Positions 11,714 to 24,010 of a DNA stretch of 64,000 nucleotides are shown here, piece after piece. The notes beneath the pieces were generated by a model that saw nothing but the letters and a program-made list of their open reading frames with translations, was not told the DNA's origin and did no database searches. The position numbers and the translations under genes are program-made. Location: assembly GCA_903893315.1 (NCBI GenBank), contig CAITLU010000016.1, positions 1 through 64,000 of the forward strand, read 5' to 3'. Source of the stretch: an uncultured bacterium (lineage in GTDB: Bacteria > Desulfobacterota > Binatia > UBA1149 > CAITLU01). Every line of letters starts with the position of its first letter. Position 1 is the stretch's first letter.

Positions 11714-13056
11714 CGCTGGCCACTCTGGGCTGCAAGGTCAATCAGTACGACAGCGCCGTCATCGACAGGCTGGTCGGTGAGCGGGGCTGGAGCCGTGTCG
11801 ATTTCACGCAGCAGGCCGATGCCTACGTCGTCAACTCATGCACGGTGACCGACCGCGCCGACGGCGACGCCCGCCGCCTCGCCAGACGCGCGCGTCGCAC
11901 CAATCCCGCGGCACGCGTCATCATGACCGGCTGTTACGCGCAGGTAAGTCCGGCAAGCATCGCCGAGTTGGACTATGTCGATTACGTGGTCGGCCTGGAA
12001 CGCCTCGAAGACCTGCTGCGGGCTCTGGACGGCGAACTCGAAACCAAGACCTCAGTCTCCGACCTGCGCGCTGCTTCGGGGGTCGCGACGCTCGGCATTT
12101 CGACCTTCCCCGGGCGCACGCGCGCTTTCGTCAAGGTCCAGGAAGGCTGCGATCTGTTCTGCACCTTCTGCATCGTGCCGGTGGCCAGGGGCAGGAGCCG
12201 CAGCGTGGGCGTTGCCGCGGTCCTCGAAGAAATGCAGAAGCTGGCAGCGGCTGGGTTTCGAGAAGCGGTGCTGACCGGCGTGCATCTGGGCGGCTACGGT
12301 GCCGACTTCGAGCCGCCCTGCGACATAGCATCGCTTCTGGAACGCATCGCCGAGAGAAAGCTTGGCCTGCGCGTGCGCGTCAGCTCCATCGATCCTCCGG
12401 AACTCAGCGAACGTTTTCTCGACGTCGTCTCCGACACGTCGGTGTTCTGTCCACACTTCCACATGCCTTTTCAGTCGGGGAGCGACTCCGTACTGGCGCG
12501 CATGAAGCGCCGCTATACCAGCGACCAAGCAGCCGAGGCGGTGGCTCGTCTGCGCCGGCGTCTGCCCGACGCCTGCATCGGCACCGACCTCGTTACCGGC
12601 TTTCCTGGCGAAACCGCGGAAGAGTTCGAGCAGACAGTTGCCTTCGTTCGTGAAGTAGCCGTCTCTTACCTGCACGTATTTCCCTATTCGCAGCGCAGTT
12701 CGACCGCGGCCGCCAAGCGCTGGCAGCCGCTGCCAGACGCCCTCGTTCACGACAGGGCGCGGCGCCTGCGCGAAGTCGACAAGCAATTGCGCCGTGCCTA
12801 CCGCGAGCGGTTCGTCGGCCGCACGGTGGCGGTGCTGTTCGAGCACGAGCGCGACGCCGCCAGCGGCGACCTCAAAGGCTACTCCGAACACTACTTGCCG
12901 GTGCACTGTCAGGGCGGCGACGATTGGATCGGGAGAATCGCGGAGGTGTTGATTCGCAGCGCCGGCGACAAACACTCAAGCGGCAAGATCGCGGTGGACC
13001 GGATCGACACATTACCAGACACGCCGCTGACCGTGGCTGTCGGAGCTTCAGCGTGA
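11704..13056 (+). CDS. mtaB: tRNA t6A37 methylthiotransferase MtaB
   Basis: MtaB is a radical SAM methylthiotransferase that turns t6A37 into ms2t6A37. The N-terminal UPF0004 domain has [21 protein letters not shown] and MTGCYAQ, which supply the auxiliary cluster cysteines. The radical SAM motif CDLFCTFC is near residue 150, followed by [14 protein letters not shown]-like RNA-binding domain ends the protein. The 450 residues are typical. The ATG overlaps mnmA by 10 bases and has an excellent Shine-Dalgarno (AGGAGGTGA) about 4 bases upstream. The MtaB subgroup rather than MiaB or RimO is inferred from the N-terminal motif order and the tsaE context. Confidence 0.93.
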   Translation: MRVALATLGCKVNQYDSAVIDRLVGERGWSRVDFTQQADAYVVNSCTVTDRADGDARRLARRARRTNPAARVIMTGCYAQVSPASIAELDYVDYVVGLERLEDLLRALDGELETKTSVSDLRAASGVATLGISTFPGRTRAFVKVQEGCDLFCTFCIVPVARGRSRSVGVAAVLEEMQKLAAAGFREAVLTGVHLGGYGADFEPPCDIASLLERIAERKLGLRVRVSSIDPPELSERFLDVVSDTSVFCPHFHMPFQSGSDSVLARMKRRYTSDQAAEAVARLRRRLPDACIGTDLVTGFPGETAEEFEQTVAFVREVAVSYLHVFPYSQRSSTAAAKRWQPLPDALVHDRARRLREVDKQLRRAYRERFVGRTVAVLFEHERDAASGDLKGYSEHYLPVHCQGGDDWIGRIAEVLIRSAGDKHSSGKIAVDRIDTLPDTPLTVAVGASA

Positions 13057-13772
13057 ACGCCAAGACTCAACAAGCCGTCGATACTGGCGACCTGCGCGAC
13101 CTGGAGGCTGCGCTCAGCTATCGTTTCCGCGACCGCGCACTTCTCGAGCGTGCCTTGCTGCACAGTTCGGCCGCCGGAGAACAATCGCTGCCGAGCAACC
13201 AGACCATGGAATTTCTCGGCGACGCGGTTGTGGACCTGGCTGTGTCCGACATCCTCTTTGTCATGCACCCGGACAGTGACGAAGGCGCACTTACTCGCCT
13301 TCGCGCGACACTGGTCAGCTCGCGCGGTCTCGCTCACGTCGCCCGCGGCCTCGACATCGGGCGCTGGCTGCGACTTGGCCGCGGCGAAGAACGAAGCGGC
13401 GGTCGCTCCAAGGCCAAGATTCTCGCCGACAGCTACGAAGCCATCGTTGCCGCCGTATTCCTGGATGCCGGCTACCAGGCCGCACGCAGTGTCGTCGAGC
13501 ACACCTTCGGCGAGGACATAGGCCGTGCGCTTCCGGCTGGCTGCGACTACAAGACCTCGCTGCAGGAACTCACACAGGACCTTTATCGAACGACACCACG
13601 CTACACCGTAGTGTCGCTGACAGGACCCGACCACGAGCGCCGCTTTGAGGTCGAAATCAGTCTGAGCGGCAAGATCATGGCCCGGGGCGAAGGGCCAAAC
13701 CGTAAGACCGCTGAACAAATGGCCGCACGCATCGCCGTTGAAGGCCTGCAAGGAAAGACCACCCTTGAGTGA
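13053..13772 (+). CDS. rnc: ribonuclease III
   Basis: RNase III cuts double-stranded RNA in rRNA processing and mRNA decay. The catalytic domain contains the signature NQTMEFLGDAVVDLAVSD and a second acidic patch in ILADSYEAIVAAVFLDAG. A double-stranded RNA-binding domain occupies the C-terminal about 70 residues, from YKTSLQELTQ. I use GTG 13053, which overlaps the mtaB stop as GTGA and gives 239 residues, the normal family size. The open frame upstream of that point lies inside mtaB. The rnc-era-der order links RNA processing with ribosome-assembly GTPases. Confidence 0.96.
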   Translation: MNAKTQQAVDTGDLRDLEAALSYRFRDRALLERALLHSSAAGEQSLPSNQTMEFLGDAVVDLAVSDILFVMHPDSDEGALTRLRATLVSSRGLAHVARGLDIGRWLRLGRGEERSGGRSKAKILADSYEAIVAAVFLDAGYQAARSVVEHTFGEDIGRALPAGCDYKTSLQELTQDLYRTTPRYTVVSLTGPDHERRFEVEISLSGKIMARGEGPNRKTAEQMAARIAVEGLQGKTTLE

Positions 13773-14661
13773 ACAAGAAAGCAGCACTGCTCAGTCGAGG
13801 GCAGGCTTCGTCGCCATCGCCGGAGCTCCTAACGTCGGGAAGTCGACGTTGCTCAACCACATTCTCGGCCACTCGCTGAGCATCGCCACTCCCAAACCGC
13901 AGACTACGCGCTCGCGTATCCTCGGAGTGGAGACAATTGGGAACACGCAGATAGTTTTCTGCGACACGCCCGGTATACACCACGAGAGCGGCTTGCTGCA
14001 CCAGCGCATGAACGCGGAGGCGCGCAGCGGAGTGCGCGAAGCCGACGTGGTCTGCTGGCTCATAGACGCTACGCGCGGGCTGCGGCGCATCGATCGCGAA
14101 GAAGCGTCGAATCTGACCGCCGAACGCACGATAGTCGTGATCAACAAGTGCGACGTGGTCAAGAAGCCGGTGGTTCTGCCGCTGATCCAGAGCATCTCCG
14201 CGTTGTTGCCGGGAGCCGAGATCGTTCCTCTCAGCGCACTGCGCGGTGAAGGCGTAGAACATCTGGTCGCACTGTTGCTGGCGCGGATGCCCGAGGGGCC
14301 GTGGTTCTATGACGCCGATCAGGTTACAGACCAGACCGAACGCGCGCTGGTGGCCGAACTGGTGCGTGAGCAGCTTTTCCTTCAACTCGACGACGAGCTT
14401 CCCTACCGCGTGGCGGTGCTGGTCGATGAATTCCGCGATCTTGCCAACCACACGTCGATCTCAGCAACCATCTACACCGACAGCGAGTCCACCAAGCGCA
14501 TAATCGTAGGCAAGGGTGGCACGCGCATAAAGAGCGTGGGGATCGCGGCGCGCCAGACCATAGAAAAGCTGCTCGATCGGCGCGTATTTCTCGAACTATT
14601 CGTCAAAGTGAAGCCAGGTTGGCAAGAGGATCCTCGCTTCCTCAAGGAGATGGGCCTGTGA
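13765..14661 (+). CDS. era: GTPase Era
   Basis: Era binds the 3' end of 16S rRNA and helps mature the 30S subunit. The G1 motif AGAPNVGKSTLLN, G3 DTPGIH and G4 NKCD are present. A C-terminal KH domain has IIVGKGGTRIKSVGIAAR and ends in the typical KVKPGWQEDPRFLKEMG. The chosen TTG at 13765 overlaps the rnc stop and has an AAGGAAAG Shine-Dalgarno about 7 bases upstream, giving 298 residues. A TTG at 13738 would add nine residues within rnc. Its 3' end overlaps der by 4 bases. Confidence 0.96.
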   Translation: MSEQESSTAQSRAGFVAIAGAPNVGKSTLLNHILGHSLSIATPKPQTTRSRILGVETIGNTQIVFCDTPGIHHESGLLHQRMNAEARSGVREADVVCWLIDATRGLRRIDREEASNLTAERTIVVINKCDVVKKPVVLPLIQSISALLPGAEIVPLSALRGEGVEHLVALLLARMPEGPWFYDADQVTDQTERALVAELVREQLFLQLDDELPYRVAVLVDEFRDLANHTSISATIYTDSESTKRIIVGKGGTRIKSVGIAARQTIEKLLDRRVFLELFVKVKPGWQEDPRFLKEMGL

Positions 14662-16127
14662 CCGTATCAACGCGACCCGGCAGCGGCGGCCACATCAGAG
14701 TGGCCATCGTCGGCCGCCCCAACGTCGGCAAATCAACGCTGTTCAACCGCCTGATCCGCAAGCGTCGCGCGATCACGCTCGACATTCCTGGTATCACCCG
14801 CGATCCGATCGCCGAACCCGTCACCTGGGACGGCCTCGAACTGGAACTAGTCGACACCGGCGGACTGGGTGGCGAAGCCGACATAGATCTCGCCGATCTG
14901 GTCCACCAGCACACGGTGCGGGCGATTTCCGGAAGCGACCTGCTGGTGGTTCTTTTCGACGTCAGGGCCGGCCTGAGTCCGCTCGACCGCGATACCGTCG
15001 AACTGGTTTCGCGCAGCCACGTGCCGGCTATCTACGTCTGCAACAAAGGCGAGGGACGCAGCGCTGAAGACGCGGCACTGGAATTCTGTGCTCTCGGCAT
15101 CGATCCGCCGCTGGTCGTTTCGGCCGAGCACGGGCTCGGAATCACCGAACTGCACATGACGATCGTCGACGAAGTGAACCGCATTCTGGCCGCCAGACTC
15201 CCGGGCGAGGCCGACGCACTGTCTGAAACGGAAGGTTCGACGCTGAACGAAGAGTCTCCGGCCGGGTCCGAGTTCGATGGCGTGGTCGAAGGCGAGCCTG
15301 AGCGCGAATTGCCGCCGTGTCGCGTGGCCATCGTCGGCCGCCCGAACGTCGGCAAGTCTTCACTGCTCAATTGGATCGCCGGAGCCGAACTGTCGCTGGT
15401 GGATGACAAGCCGGGAACCACTCGTGATGTGGTCGATACCGAAATCGAGCGCAGAGGCCACCGTTATCTCTTACTGGACACCGCCGGAATGCGCCGTCCT
15501 TCCCGAGTCGAAGAGGGCGTCGAGCGCATCAGCGTGCGCCGCGCTCTCGAAGCGGTAGAGAGAGCCAACCTGGTCGCATTGCTGGTCGAACCGAGCGAAG
15601 GCCTCACCGATCAGGACGCCCGCATTGCCCGTCACGCCTGGAGCGAGGGCAGGGCGCTGGTGATCGTGGTGAACAAGATTGACCTGGCAACCCCGAAGCG
15701 GATGGCCGACGTCGAGCGCAACATCCGCGACACTTACGCAACGCTGGGGCCGGTGGCAATCTGTCACTTGTCGGTCAAGAAGAAGATCGGTCTCGACGAT
15801 CTGTTCCGCCTGCTCGAGCGCGCTCAACGCGCCCACAACCGCCGCCTGTCCACGCCGGAGATCAACCGTATCCTCGCCGAGGCCATCAAGCGCCGCGACC
15901 CACCGGTGCTCGGACGTGCCCGCGTCAAGTTTTTCTATGGTACCCAGACCGGAATGCGGCCGCCGACCATCAACGTGTTCACCAATCGCGGTGAGGTTCC
16001 GGAAGACTATCAGCGCTTTCTCGAACGCTGCTTTCGCGAGACACTAGAACTCGAAGGAACGCCGCTGCGCCTGCGTTTCGTGCGGCGCGCATCACACGGC
16101 GACCGTACCGAAAAGCGCGAAGCGTGA
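14658..16127 (+). CDS. der: tandem-domain GTPase Der (EngA)
   Basis: Der is an essential GTPase for 50S subunit assembly. Two complete G domains are visible, each opening with VAIVGRPNVGKS. The first has DTGG and CNKG, the second DTAGMRRP and VNKIDL. A C-terminal KH-like domain follows (NRILAEAIKRRDPP, KFFYGTQTGMRPPT). An acidic linker joins the G domains. Start GTG 14658 overlaps the era stop as GTGA and has AAGGAG 8 bases upstream; it gives 489 residues, a normal length. This is the last gene of the long + strand run, and a convergent gene follows 61 bases later. Confidence 0.97.
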   Translation: MTVSTRPGSGGHIRVAIVGRPNVGKSTLFNRLIRKRRAITLDIPGITRDPIAEPVTWDGLELELVDTGGLGGEADIDLADLVHQHTVRAISGSDLLVVLFDVRAGLSPLDRDTVELVSRSHVPAIYVCNKGEGRSAEDAALEFCALGIDPPLVVSAEHGLGITELHMTIVDEVNRILAARLPGEADALSETEGSTLNEESPAGSEFDGVVEGEPERELPPCRVAIVGRPNVGKSSLLNWIAGAELSLVDDKPGTTRDVVDTEIERRGHRYLLLDTAGMRRPSRVEEGVERISVRRALEAVERANLVALLVEPSEGLTDQDARIARHAWSEGRALVIVVNKIDLATPKRMADVERNIRDTYATLGPVAICHLSVKKKIGLDDLFRLLERAQRAHNRRLSTPEINRILAEAIKRRDPPVLGRARVKFFYGTQTGMRPPTINVFTNRGEVPEDYQRFLERCFRETLELEGTPLRLRFVRRASHGDRTEKREA

Positions 16128-16188
16128 GTGCGGGGCGACAACGCGGCGGCTTTCGATAGCGCGACCCGCGAACTACGCGGGGAATCCG

Positions 16189-16758
16189 TCAGCGTGAGCC
16201 GTCGCCGCTGGCGGGTGCTGCCATGAGTTTTCGCATGCGTTCGTCCAGACCGTTGTTGTCGAGATATTCGACTCCGTCGGCGGTGATGGCACAGCTGCCG
16301 TCGTCTCCGCGTATGAGCAGGCCACGCTCCTTCAGATACCAGTAGCTGAAGTCCAGGCGCTCGCGCGGAATCCCGAGCAGACTTTCCATGTCGCGTGGAG
16401 AAACGGTCGGCCAGACCGGATTGTTGCGGCGCTGGGTGTAGAGGACGCCGAGAATGCCGAAGCGGATCTCTTTCTCCGACTGGGCTCCACCGACCGCTTC
16501 CTTCGCGTCGAAAATGCGCCACTTGAGCGCCGTCTTCTGTTGATGCTGTACATCGAACTGCGCGCGCGTCGCCGGGTTGCCGAGAACCCTGAACGCTTGC
16601 AGCACCAGAGCGAACTTTTGCGCATCGCCGGTCTCTGTGTTGTCGGGGTGGTAGCGCTGGGCCAGTATCCTGTGCACGCGCTCGATGGTGTCGACGTGAG
16701 CGTTCGGGCTGACTTCCAGGACCTCGTAGTAGTCAGTAAAACTGTCGGGTGGATTCAT
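16189..16758 (-). CDS. J-domain protein with C-terminal winged-helix-like region
   Basis: The first about 70 residues form a J domain. It opens TDYYEVLEVSPNA, has the essential HPD motif (residues 37-39, in RYHPDN) and ends in FRVLGNPATRAQFD. No Gly/Phe region or zinc domain follows, so it is not DnaJ itself. Residues about 95-175 (EIRFGILGVLYTQRRNN, DMESLLGIPRERLDFSYWYL, GSCAITADGVEYL) read like a winged-helix fold with a final beta hairpin. The ATG has GGAG upstream, giving 189 residues. It probably recruits DnaK to a specific partner, which is unknown. It lies 26 bases downstream of the carbonic anhydrase-like gene on the same strand. Confidence 0.82.
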   Translation of the reverse strand: MNPPDSFTDYYEVLEVSPNAHVDTIERVHRILAQRYHPDNTETGDAQKFALVLQAFRVLGNPATRAQFDVQHQQKTALKWRIFDAKEAVGGAQSEKEIRFGILGVLYTQRRNNPVWPTVSPRDMESLLGIPRERLDFSYWYLKERGLLIRGDDGSCAITADGVEYLDNNGLDERMRKLMAAPASGDGSR

Positions 16759-16784
16759 TGCACTCCTTCGGCCGTATGATCCGA

Positions 16785-18895
<2,111 letters not shown>

Positions 18896-18899
18896 GACA

Positions 18900-20450
18900 A
18901 TGTCGATGGTTCTGATCCTCGACTTCGGCAGTCAGTACACCCAGCTCATCGCGCGGCGCGTGCGCGAAGCCAAGGTGTACTGCGAAATCCATCCCTTCAG
19001 CATGACTGAAGAGGCGATTCGCGCGCTCGCTCCCGCTGCGATCATCCTGTCGGGCGGACCTTCGAGTGTCTATGAGGACGGAGCACCGTCACCGTCGCCG
19101 GCGATCTATCAACTCGGAGTACCGATCCTCGGCATCTGCTACGGCATGGGCGTTCTTGCTACGGCGTGCGGCGGCGTCGTCGCCCGCGCCGATCATCGCG
19201 AATACGGTCACGCCGAGCTTGAGATCCAGGACAGCGACGACCTTTTTGCCGGTTTTGTCAGGGGCGAAACCGCCACCGTGTGGATGAGCCACGGCGACCG
19301 TCTCGAACAGCTTCCGACGGGTTGGGAAGTGATCGCCCGCAGCGACAACTCACCGCTTGCCGCTCTGCGCAACAAGGCCGCTCGCCAGTGGGCGGTGCAG
19401 TTCCATCCCGAGGTCGTTCACAGCCCGCGCGGACGCGAGATCATTGCCAACTTTCTCTTCCGCATCTGCGGCCTCGGTGCCGATTGGAACATGGAGAGCT
19501 ACGTCGATGCAGCGGTGCGCCGCATCCGCGACACGGTCGGAGACGCGCAGGTGGTGTGCGGCATCAGCGGCGGCGTCGATTCGTCGGTGACGGCGGCTCT
19601 GATCGAAAGAGCGGTGCCCGGCCAACTCACCTGCGTGTTCGTCGATAACGGACTGTTGCGTAAGGACGAAGGCGCCGAAGTGTGCCGCATTCTGGAACCC
19701 CACTTCGGCAAGGACTTCGTATTCGTCGACGCGTCGCGACGCTTCCTGGATGCGCTGGCCGGAGTCGAAGATCCGGAACAGAAGCGCAAGATCATCGGCC
19801 GCGTATTCATCGAAGTCTTCGAAGAAGAGGCGCTCAAGCCGCGGCCCGGACGCGCGGACGCCGCCTTTCTCGGTCAGGGGACTTTGTATCCCGACGTCAT
19901 AGAATCCGTGTCCGTCAACGGTCCCTCCGCGACGATCAAGAGCCATCACAACGTCGGCGGCCTGCCGGAGAGGATGAAGCTGAAGCTGGTAGAACCGCTT
20001 CGCGAGTTGTTCAAGGACGAAGTACGCGCGGCCGGTGCGGTGCTGGGTCTGCCGGCGGATCTGCTCGGACGTCATCCGTTTCCAGGACCGGGGCTGGCGG
20101 TGCGCCTGCTCGGCCCCATAGACGAGCCTTCGCTCGTGCGCCTGCGAGAAGCCGACGCGATCTTCATCGACGAGATCCGGCGCGCCGGTCTGTACGACGA
20201 CATCTGGCAGGCTTTTGCCGTGTTGCTGCCGATCCGAACGGTGGGAGTGCAGGGGGACGGCCGCACCTACGACCAGGTGATCGCGCTGCGCGCCATCGTC
20301 AGCGAAGACGGCATGACTGCCGATTGGTTCCGTTTTCCGCCCCAGGTGCTCGCGCGAACCGCTTCGCGCATCGCCAACGAAGTGGCCGGCGTCAACCGAG
20401 TGGTCTACGACATCTCGACCAAGCCGCCCGCAACCGTGGAGTGGGAGTAG
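18900..20450 (+). CDS. guaA: GMP synthase (glutamine-hydrolysing)
   Basis: GuaA aminates XMP to GMP with glutamine and ATP. The N-terminal class I amidotransferase has the nucleophile in ILGICYGMG (Cys about 79) and the His/Glu pair in VQFHPEV. The ATP pyrophosphatase P-loop [13 protein letters not shown] starts near residue 222. The C-terminal dimerisation domain ends with the typical [13 protein letters not shown]. The 516 residues are typical. It is followed after 5 bases by dnaE, so nucleotide supply and replicative polymerase share a transcript. Confidence 0.98.
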   Translation: MSMVLILDFGSQYTQLIARRVREAKVYCEIHPFSMTEEAIRALAPAAIILSGGPSSVYEDGAPSPSPAIYQLGVPILGICYGMGVLATACGGVVARADHREYGHAELEIQDSDDLFAGFVRGETATVWMSHGDRLEQLPTGWEVIARSDNSPLAALRNKAARQWAVQFHPEVVHSPRGREIIANFLFRICGLGADWNMESYVDAAVRRIRDTVGDAQVVCGISGGVDSSVTAALIERAVPGQLTCVFVDNGLLRKDEGAEVCRILEPHFGKDFVFVDASRRFLDALAGVEDPEQKRKIIGRVFIEVFEEEALKPRPGRADAAFLGQGTLYPDVIESVSVNGPSATIKSHHNVGGLPERMKLKLVEPLRELFKDEVRAAGAVLGLPADLLGRHPFPGPGLAVRLLGPIDEPSLVRLREADAIFIDEIRRAGLYDDIWQAFAVLLPIRTVGVQGDGRTYDQVIALRAIVSEDGMTADWFRFPPQVLARTASRIANEVAGVNRVVYDISTKPPATVEWE

Positions 20451-20455
20451 GGTAT

Positions 20456-23400
20456 TTGAGCTTCGTCCACCTTCACCTGCACACTCAGTACAGCCTCCTC
20501 GACGGCGCCAACAAGATCTCGGACCTGATGCCGCGGCTCCAGAAGCTCGGGCTCAGTTCCGTGGCGATGACCGACCACGGTAACATGTTCGGCACCGTCG
20601 ACTTCTACAAGTCGGCCAAAGCGGCTGGTATCAAACCGATCATAGGATGCGAGGTCTACGTCGCGCCGCGCAGCCGTCTCGAGCGCGGAGCGGTGGCGAG
20701 TGCCGACTTCGAACGCTCCGGCAACAACCACCTGGTGCTGCTGGCAAGCAACGAAATCGGCTACAAAAACCTCTCGCGTCTGGTTTCGCAAAGCTACAAA
20801 GACGGGTTCTACTACAAGCCACGCATCGACAAGGAACTGCTGCGCGAGTGGAACGAGGGACTGCTGTGCCTCTCGGGCTGTCTGGCAGGTGAAGTGGCTA
20901 CCGCCATCTCCGCCGACCGTCTTGAAAGAGCCCGCTCGGTCGTCGAGGAATTCGCGACGCTGTTCGGCGACCGCTACTACCTGGAAATCCAGGATAACCA
21001 CCTGCCTGAGCAGCAGGCGGTGAACGAAGTGCTGATCCCGTGGTCGCGCGAGATGGGCATTCCGCTGGTAGCCACCAACGACTGCCACTACCTCGACCAC
21101 GACGACCACCACGCCCACGAAGTGCTGCTGTGCGTGCAGACCGGCAAGCGTCTCGTCGACGAGGACCGTTGGCGCTTCGGCACCGACCAGCTCTACGTCA
21201 AGGGCTACGACGAGATGCTCGCGGCTTTTCCGCACGCACGCGAAGCCGTCGATGAAACCGCCGCGCTGGCCGAACGCTGCAACGTCGAACTCGAGTTCGG
21301 TCGCAACAAGTTCCCCGTCTATCAGGTGCCGCAGGGGCAAAGCCTCGACGACGTATTCGCGGCCGAAGCCCGCAAGGGCATGGACGAACGCTTTGCCGCG
21401 TGGCATGCCGCGGGCGTCACGGTGGAAGAAGCGAGGTATCGCGAGCGCCTCGAGTCCGAGATCGCGATGATCCAGCAAACCCAGTTCGCCGGCTATTTCC
21501 TGATAGTCGGCGACTTCATCAACTGGGCTAAAGGACAAGGCATTCCCGTCGGGCCGGGGCGCGGTTCGGCTGCCGGAAGCCTGGTGTCCTACGCGATGCG
21601 CATCACCGATCTCGACCCGATTCCGTACAATCTCCTGTTCGAACGCTTCATCAACCCTGAGCGCGTCTCGATGCCGGATATCGACGTCGACTTCTGCTAC
21701 CAGCGCCGCGACGAAGTGCTGCAGTACGTCCGCAACAAGTACGGCGACGACAAGGTCGCGCACATCATCACGTTCGGGACCCTGAAGGGGAAAGCGGCGC
21801 TGCGCGACGTCGGCCGCGTGCTCGACTTCAGCTTCGGAGAGACCGATCGCATCTGTAAGCTCTACCCGGCCGCCAAGCAGGGCCGCGACTTTTCACTCAC
21901 GGCCGCGCTGGAGATGGAACCCAAGTTGCGCGAGATACGCGATTCGGGAGATCGCGAAGCCCAACTGTTCGAGTACGCGATCAAACTCGAAGGTCTTGCC
22001 CGCCACGTCTCCAAACACGCCGCCGGCATCGTGATTTCCGACCGGCCGCTGGTGGAAGACGTGCCGCTGTTCGTCGACAAAGACGGCACCGTCATCACCC
22101 AGTTCTCCGGCCCGGACATCGAAGCTATCGGTCTGATCAAGTTCGACTTCCTGGGTCTGAAAACCCTGACCCTGATCGCGGACGCGGTGCGCCGTATCCG
22201 TGAGACCACCGGCAAGCAGATCGATATCACGACGATCGCGCTCGACGACCCGGCGCCCTATCGCTTGATGACCCGCGGCGATACCGTCGGCCTTTTTCAA
22301 CTCGAGAGCGGCGGCATGCGTAAGCTGCTCACGCGCATGAAGCCGTCGTGCTTCGAGGATCTCATCGCCGCGCTGGCTTTGTACCGACCCGGTCCGCTCG
22401 ATAGCGGCATGGTCGAAGAATACATCCAGCGCAAGAACGGACGCGTGCCGGTCAAGTACCCTGACCCCGCTCTCGAAAAGGTCCTGAGCGAGACTTACGG
22501 TGTCATCGTCTATCAGGAACAGGTCATGCAGATCGCCCAGATCTACGCCGGTTACTCACTCGGTCAGGCGGACTCGCTGCGCCGCGTGATGGGCAAGAAA
22601 AAGATCGAGGGGATGAAGAAGGAGAAGGACATTTTCGTCGAGAGGGCCGCGGGCGTGGGACGCAACGCCGCTCAGACCACCGCGATCTTCGAGCAGATGG
22701 AGACGTTCGCCGCCTACGGCTTCAACAAGTCGCACTCGGCGGCCTACGCGCTGGTCACCTACCAGACCGCATGGCTCAAGACCCACTATCCTCACGAGTT
22801 CCTGGCGGCGCTGCTGACGCTCGAAATGGACTCGACCGACAACACCTACAAGAACCTTGCGGACGCTCGCGAACACGGCATTCGCGTACTGCCCCCCGAC
22901 GTCAATTACAGCAGCGCCGATTTCACCGTGCGTCCGGAAGGCATTCGCTTCGGCCTGCGCGCCGTCAAAGGGGTAGGGCAGAAGGCCATCGAACTTATCA
23001 CCGAAGCGCGCGATGGCGGCTCCTTCGTGAGTCTAGGAGATTTTTGTCTGCGCGCGACCGGCTCGCAGATGACCAAGCGTATCCTCGAAGGTCTCGTCAA
23101 GGCCGGCGCGATGGACAGCGTTGAGACTTCGCGCGCGCGGCTGCTGGCCGGCCTCGACGCTGCGATCAACTGGGCAGAGCGGGCCCGAGAGGACCGGGCC
23201 GCCGGACAGATGGCTCTTTTCGGCGGCGGCGGTGCCACCACGCAGCCCGAACCGGCGCTGCCGCTGGTGCCAGAAATCGATTCCACGGAAAACTTGTACG
23301 CCGAGCACGAAACGGTCGGGTTTTTCATCTCGGGGCATCCCCTTGACCGCTACCCGTACGATCTCGACCTACTGCGCGTGACCAGAACCCCGGACCTGGC

Positions 23401-24010
23401 CGCCGCGCGCGACGGCAGCGCAATTCGCGCTGCCGGAGTCACCAACACGGTCAAGCGCAAAAACAGCAAGAAGGGTGAGCGCTATGCGACCTTCAACCTG
23501 GAAGACCGCGACGGCCTCATCGAAGTAATCGCCTGGCCCGATTGCTACGGCCGCTGTGAGAGCGCCATCATCGGCCGCGAACCGGTGCTTGTGATGGGGA
23601 AACTCGAATTCGGCGAAGCGGTGGGAGGGGCTGACCTCGGCGGCGACGAAGAAGGTGCGCCCGACTTTTCTCGCAAGGCTCAGATCATCGCCGCGGAAAT
23701 CATCCCGATGCCCGAGGCACGGCGGCGCGCTGCCAAGACGATACAATTCCGTGTCGAATCGACCGGAGTCGCCTTCGGCGTGATCGCCGCACTCAAGTCG
23801 GCGCTGAAAATGAGTCCCGGCTCGTGTCGATGCTTCCTCAGCATCGAGCGAGGTGGAGAAACAGAAACCGTGATCGAACTTCCGGAGGATTTGAGCGTCG
23901 ATCCGAGCGACGCATTTCTTCAGACCGCGGAGGCATTGCTCGGCGCCGGCTCGATCACGCTGACCGGCGGCATTGCCGATCCGCCACAGAAGGAGAATCG
24001 GTGGAGCTGA
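20456..24010 (+). CDS. dnaE: DNA polymerase III alpha subunit DnaE
   Basis: This is the catalytic subunit of the replicative polymerase. It starts with a PHP domain ([14 protein letters not shown]). The polymerase core has [14 protein letters not shown] and the catalytic aspartates in MPDIDVDF (about residues 407-413). Fingers, HhH and an OB-fold segment (about 950-1050) follow. I use TTG 20456, which yields the canonical MSFVHLHLH start and 1184 residues, the normal DnaE1 size. The frame stays open far upstream inside guaA, but that part is only guaA read out of frame. The 3' end overlaps hflX by 10 bases. Confidence 0.96.
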   Translation: MSFVHLHLHTQYSLLDGANKISDLMPRLQKLGLSSVAMTDHGNMFGTVDFYKSAKAAGIKPIIGCEVYVAPRSRLERGAVASADFERSGNNHLVLLASNEIGYKNLSRLVSQSYKDGFYYKPRIDKELLREWNEGLLCLSGCLAGEVATAISADRLERARSVVEEFATLFGDRYYLEIQDNHLPEQQAVNEVLIPWSREMGIPLVATNDCHYLDHDDHHAHEVLLCVQTGKRLVDEDRWRFGTDQLYVKGYDEMLAAFPHAREAVDETAALAERCNVELEFGRNKFPVYQVPQGQSLDDVFAAEARKGMDERFAAWHAAGVTVEEARYRERLESEIAMIQQTQFAGYFLIVGDFINWAKGQGIPVGPGRGSAAGSLVSYAMRITDLDPIPYNLLFERFINPERVSMPDIDVDFCYQRRDEVLQYVRNKYGDDKVAHIITFGTLKGKAALRDVGRVLDFSFGETDRICKLYPAAKQGRDFSLTAALEMEPKLREIRDSGDREAQLFEYAIKLEGLARHVSKHAAGIVISDRPLVEDVPLFVDKDGTVITQFSGPDIEAIGLIKFDFLGLKTLTLIADAVRRIRETTGKQIDITTIALDDPAPYRLMTRGDTVGLFQLESGGMRKLLTRMKPSCFEDLIAALALYRPGPLDSGMVEEYIQRKNGRVPVKYPDPALEKVLSETYGVIVYQEQVMQIAQIYAGYSLGQADSLRRVMGKKKIEGMKKEKDIFVERAAGVGRNAAQTTAIFEQMETFAAYGFNKSHSAAYALVTYQTAWLKTHYPHEFLAALLTLEMDSTDNTYKNLADAREHGIRVLPPDVNYSSADFTVRPEGIRFGLRAVKGVGQKAIELITEARDGGSFVSLGDFCLRATGSQMTKRILEGLVKAGAMDSVETSRARLLAGLDAAINWAERAREDRAAGQMALFGGGGATTQPEPALPLVPEIDSTENLYAEHETVGFFISGHPLDRYPYDLDLLRVTRTPDLAAARDGSAIRAAGVTNTVKRKNSKKGERYATFNLEDRDGLIEVIAWPDCYGRCESAIIGREPVLVMGKLEFGEAVGGADLGGDEEGAPDFSRKAQIIAAEIIPMPEARRRAAKTIQFRVESTGVAFGVIAALKSALKMSPGSCRCFLSIERGGETETVIELPEDLSVDPSDAFLQTAEALLGAGSITLTGGIADPPQKENRWS

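Noticed and set aside
16165-16181. 6-bp hairpin between der and the J-domain gene
   Set aside because: Short stem and no T-run on either side, so not reported as a terminator.
19682-20455. N-terminal extension of dnaE
   Set aside because: The added residues are guaA read in another frame; TTG 20456 restores the canonical DnaE start.
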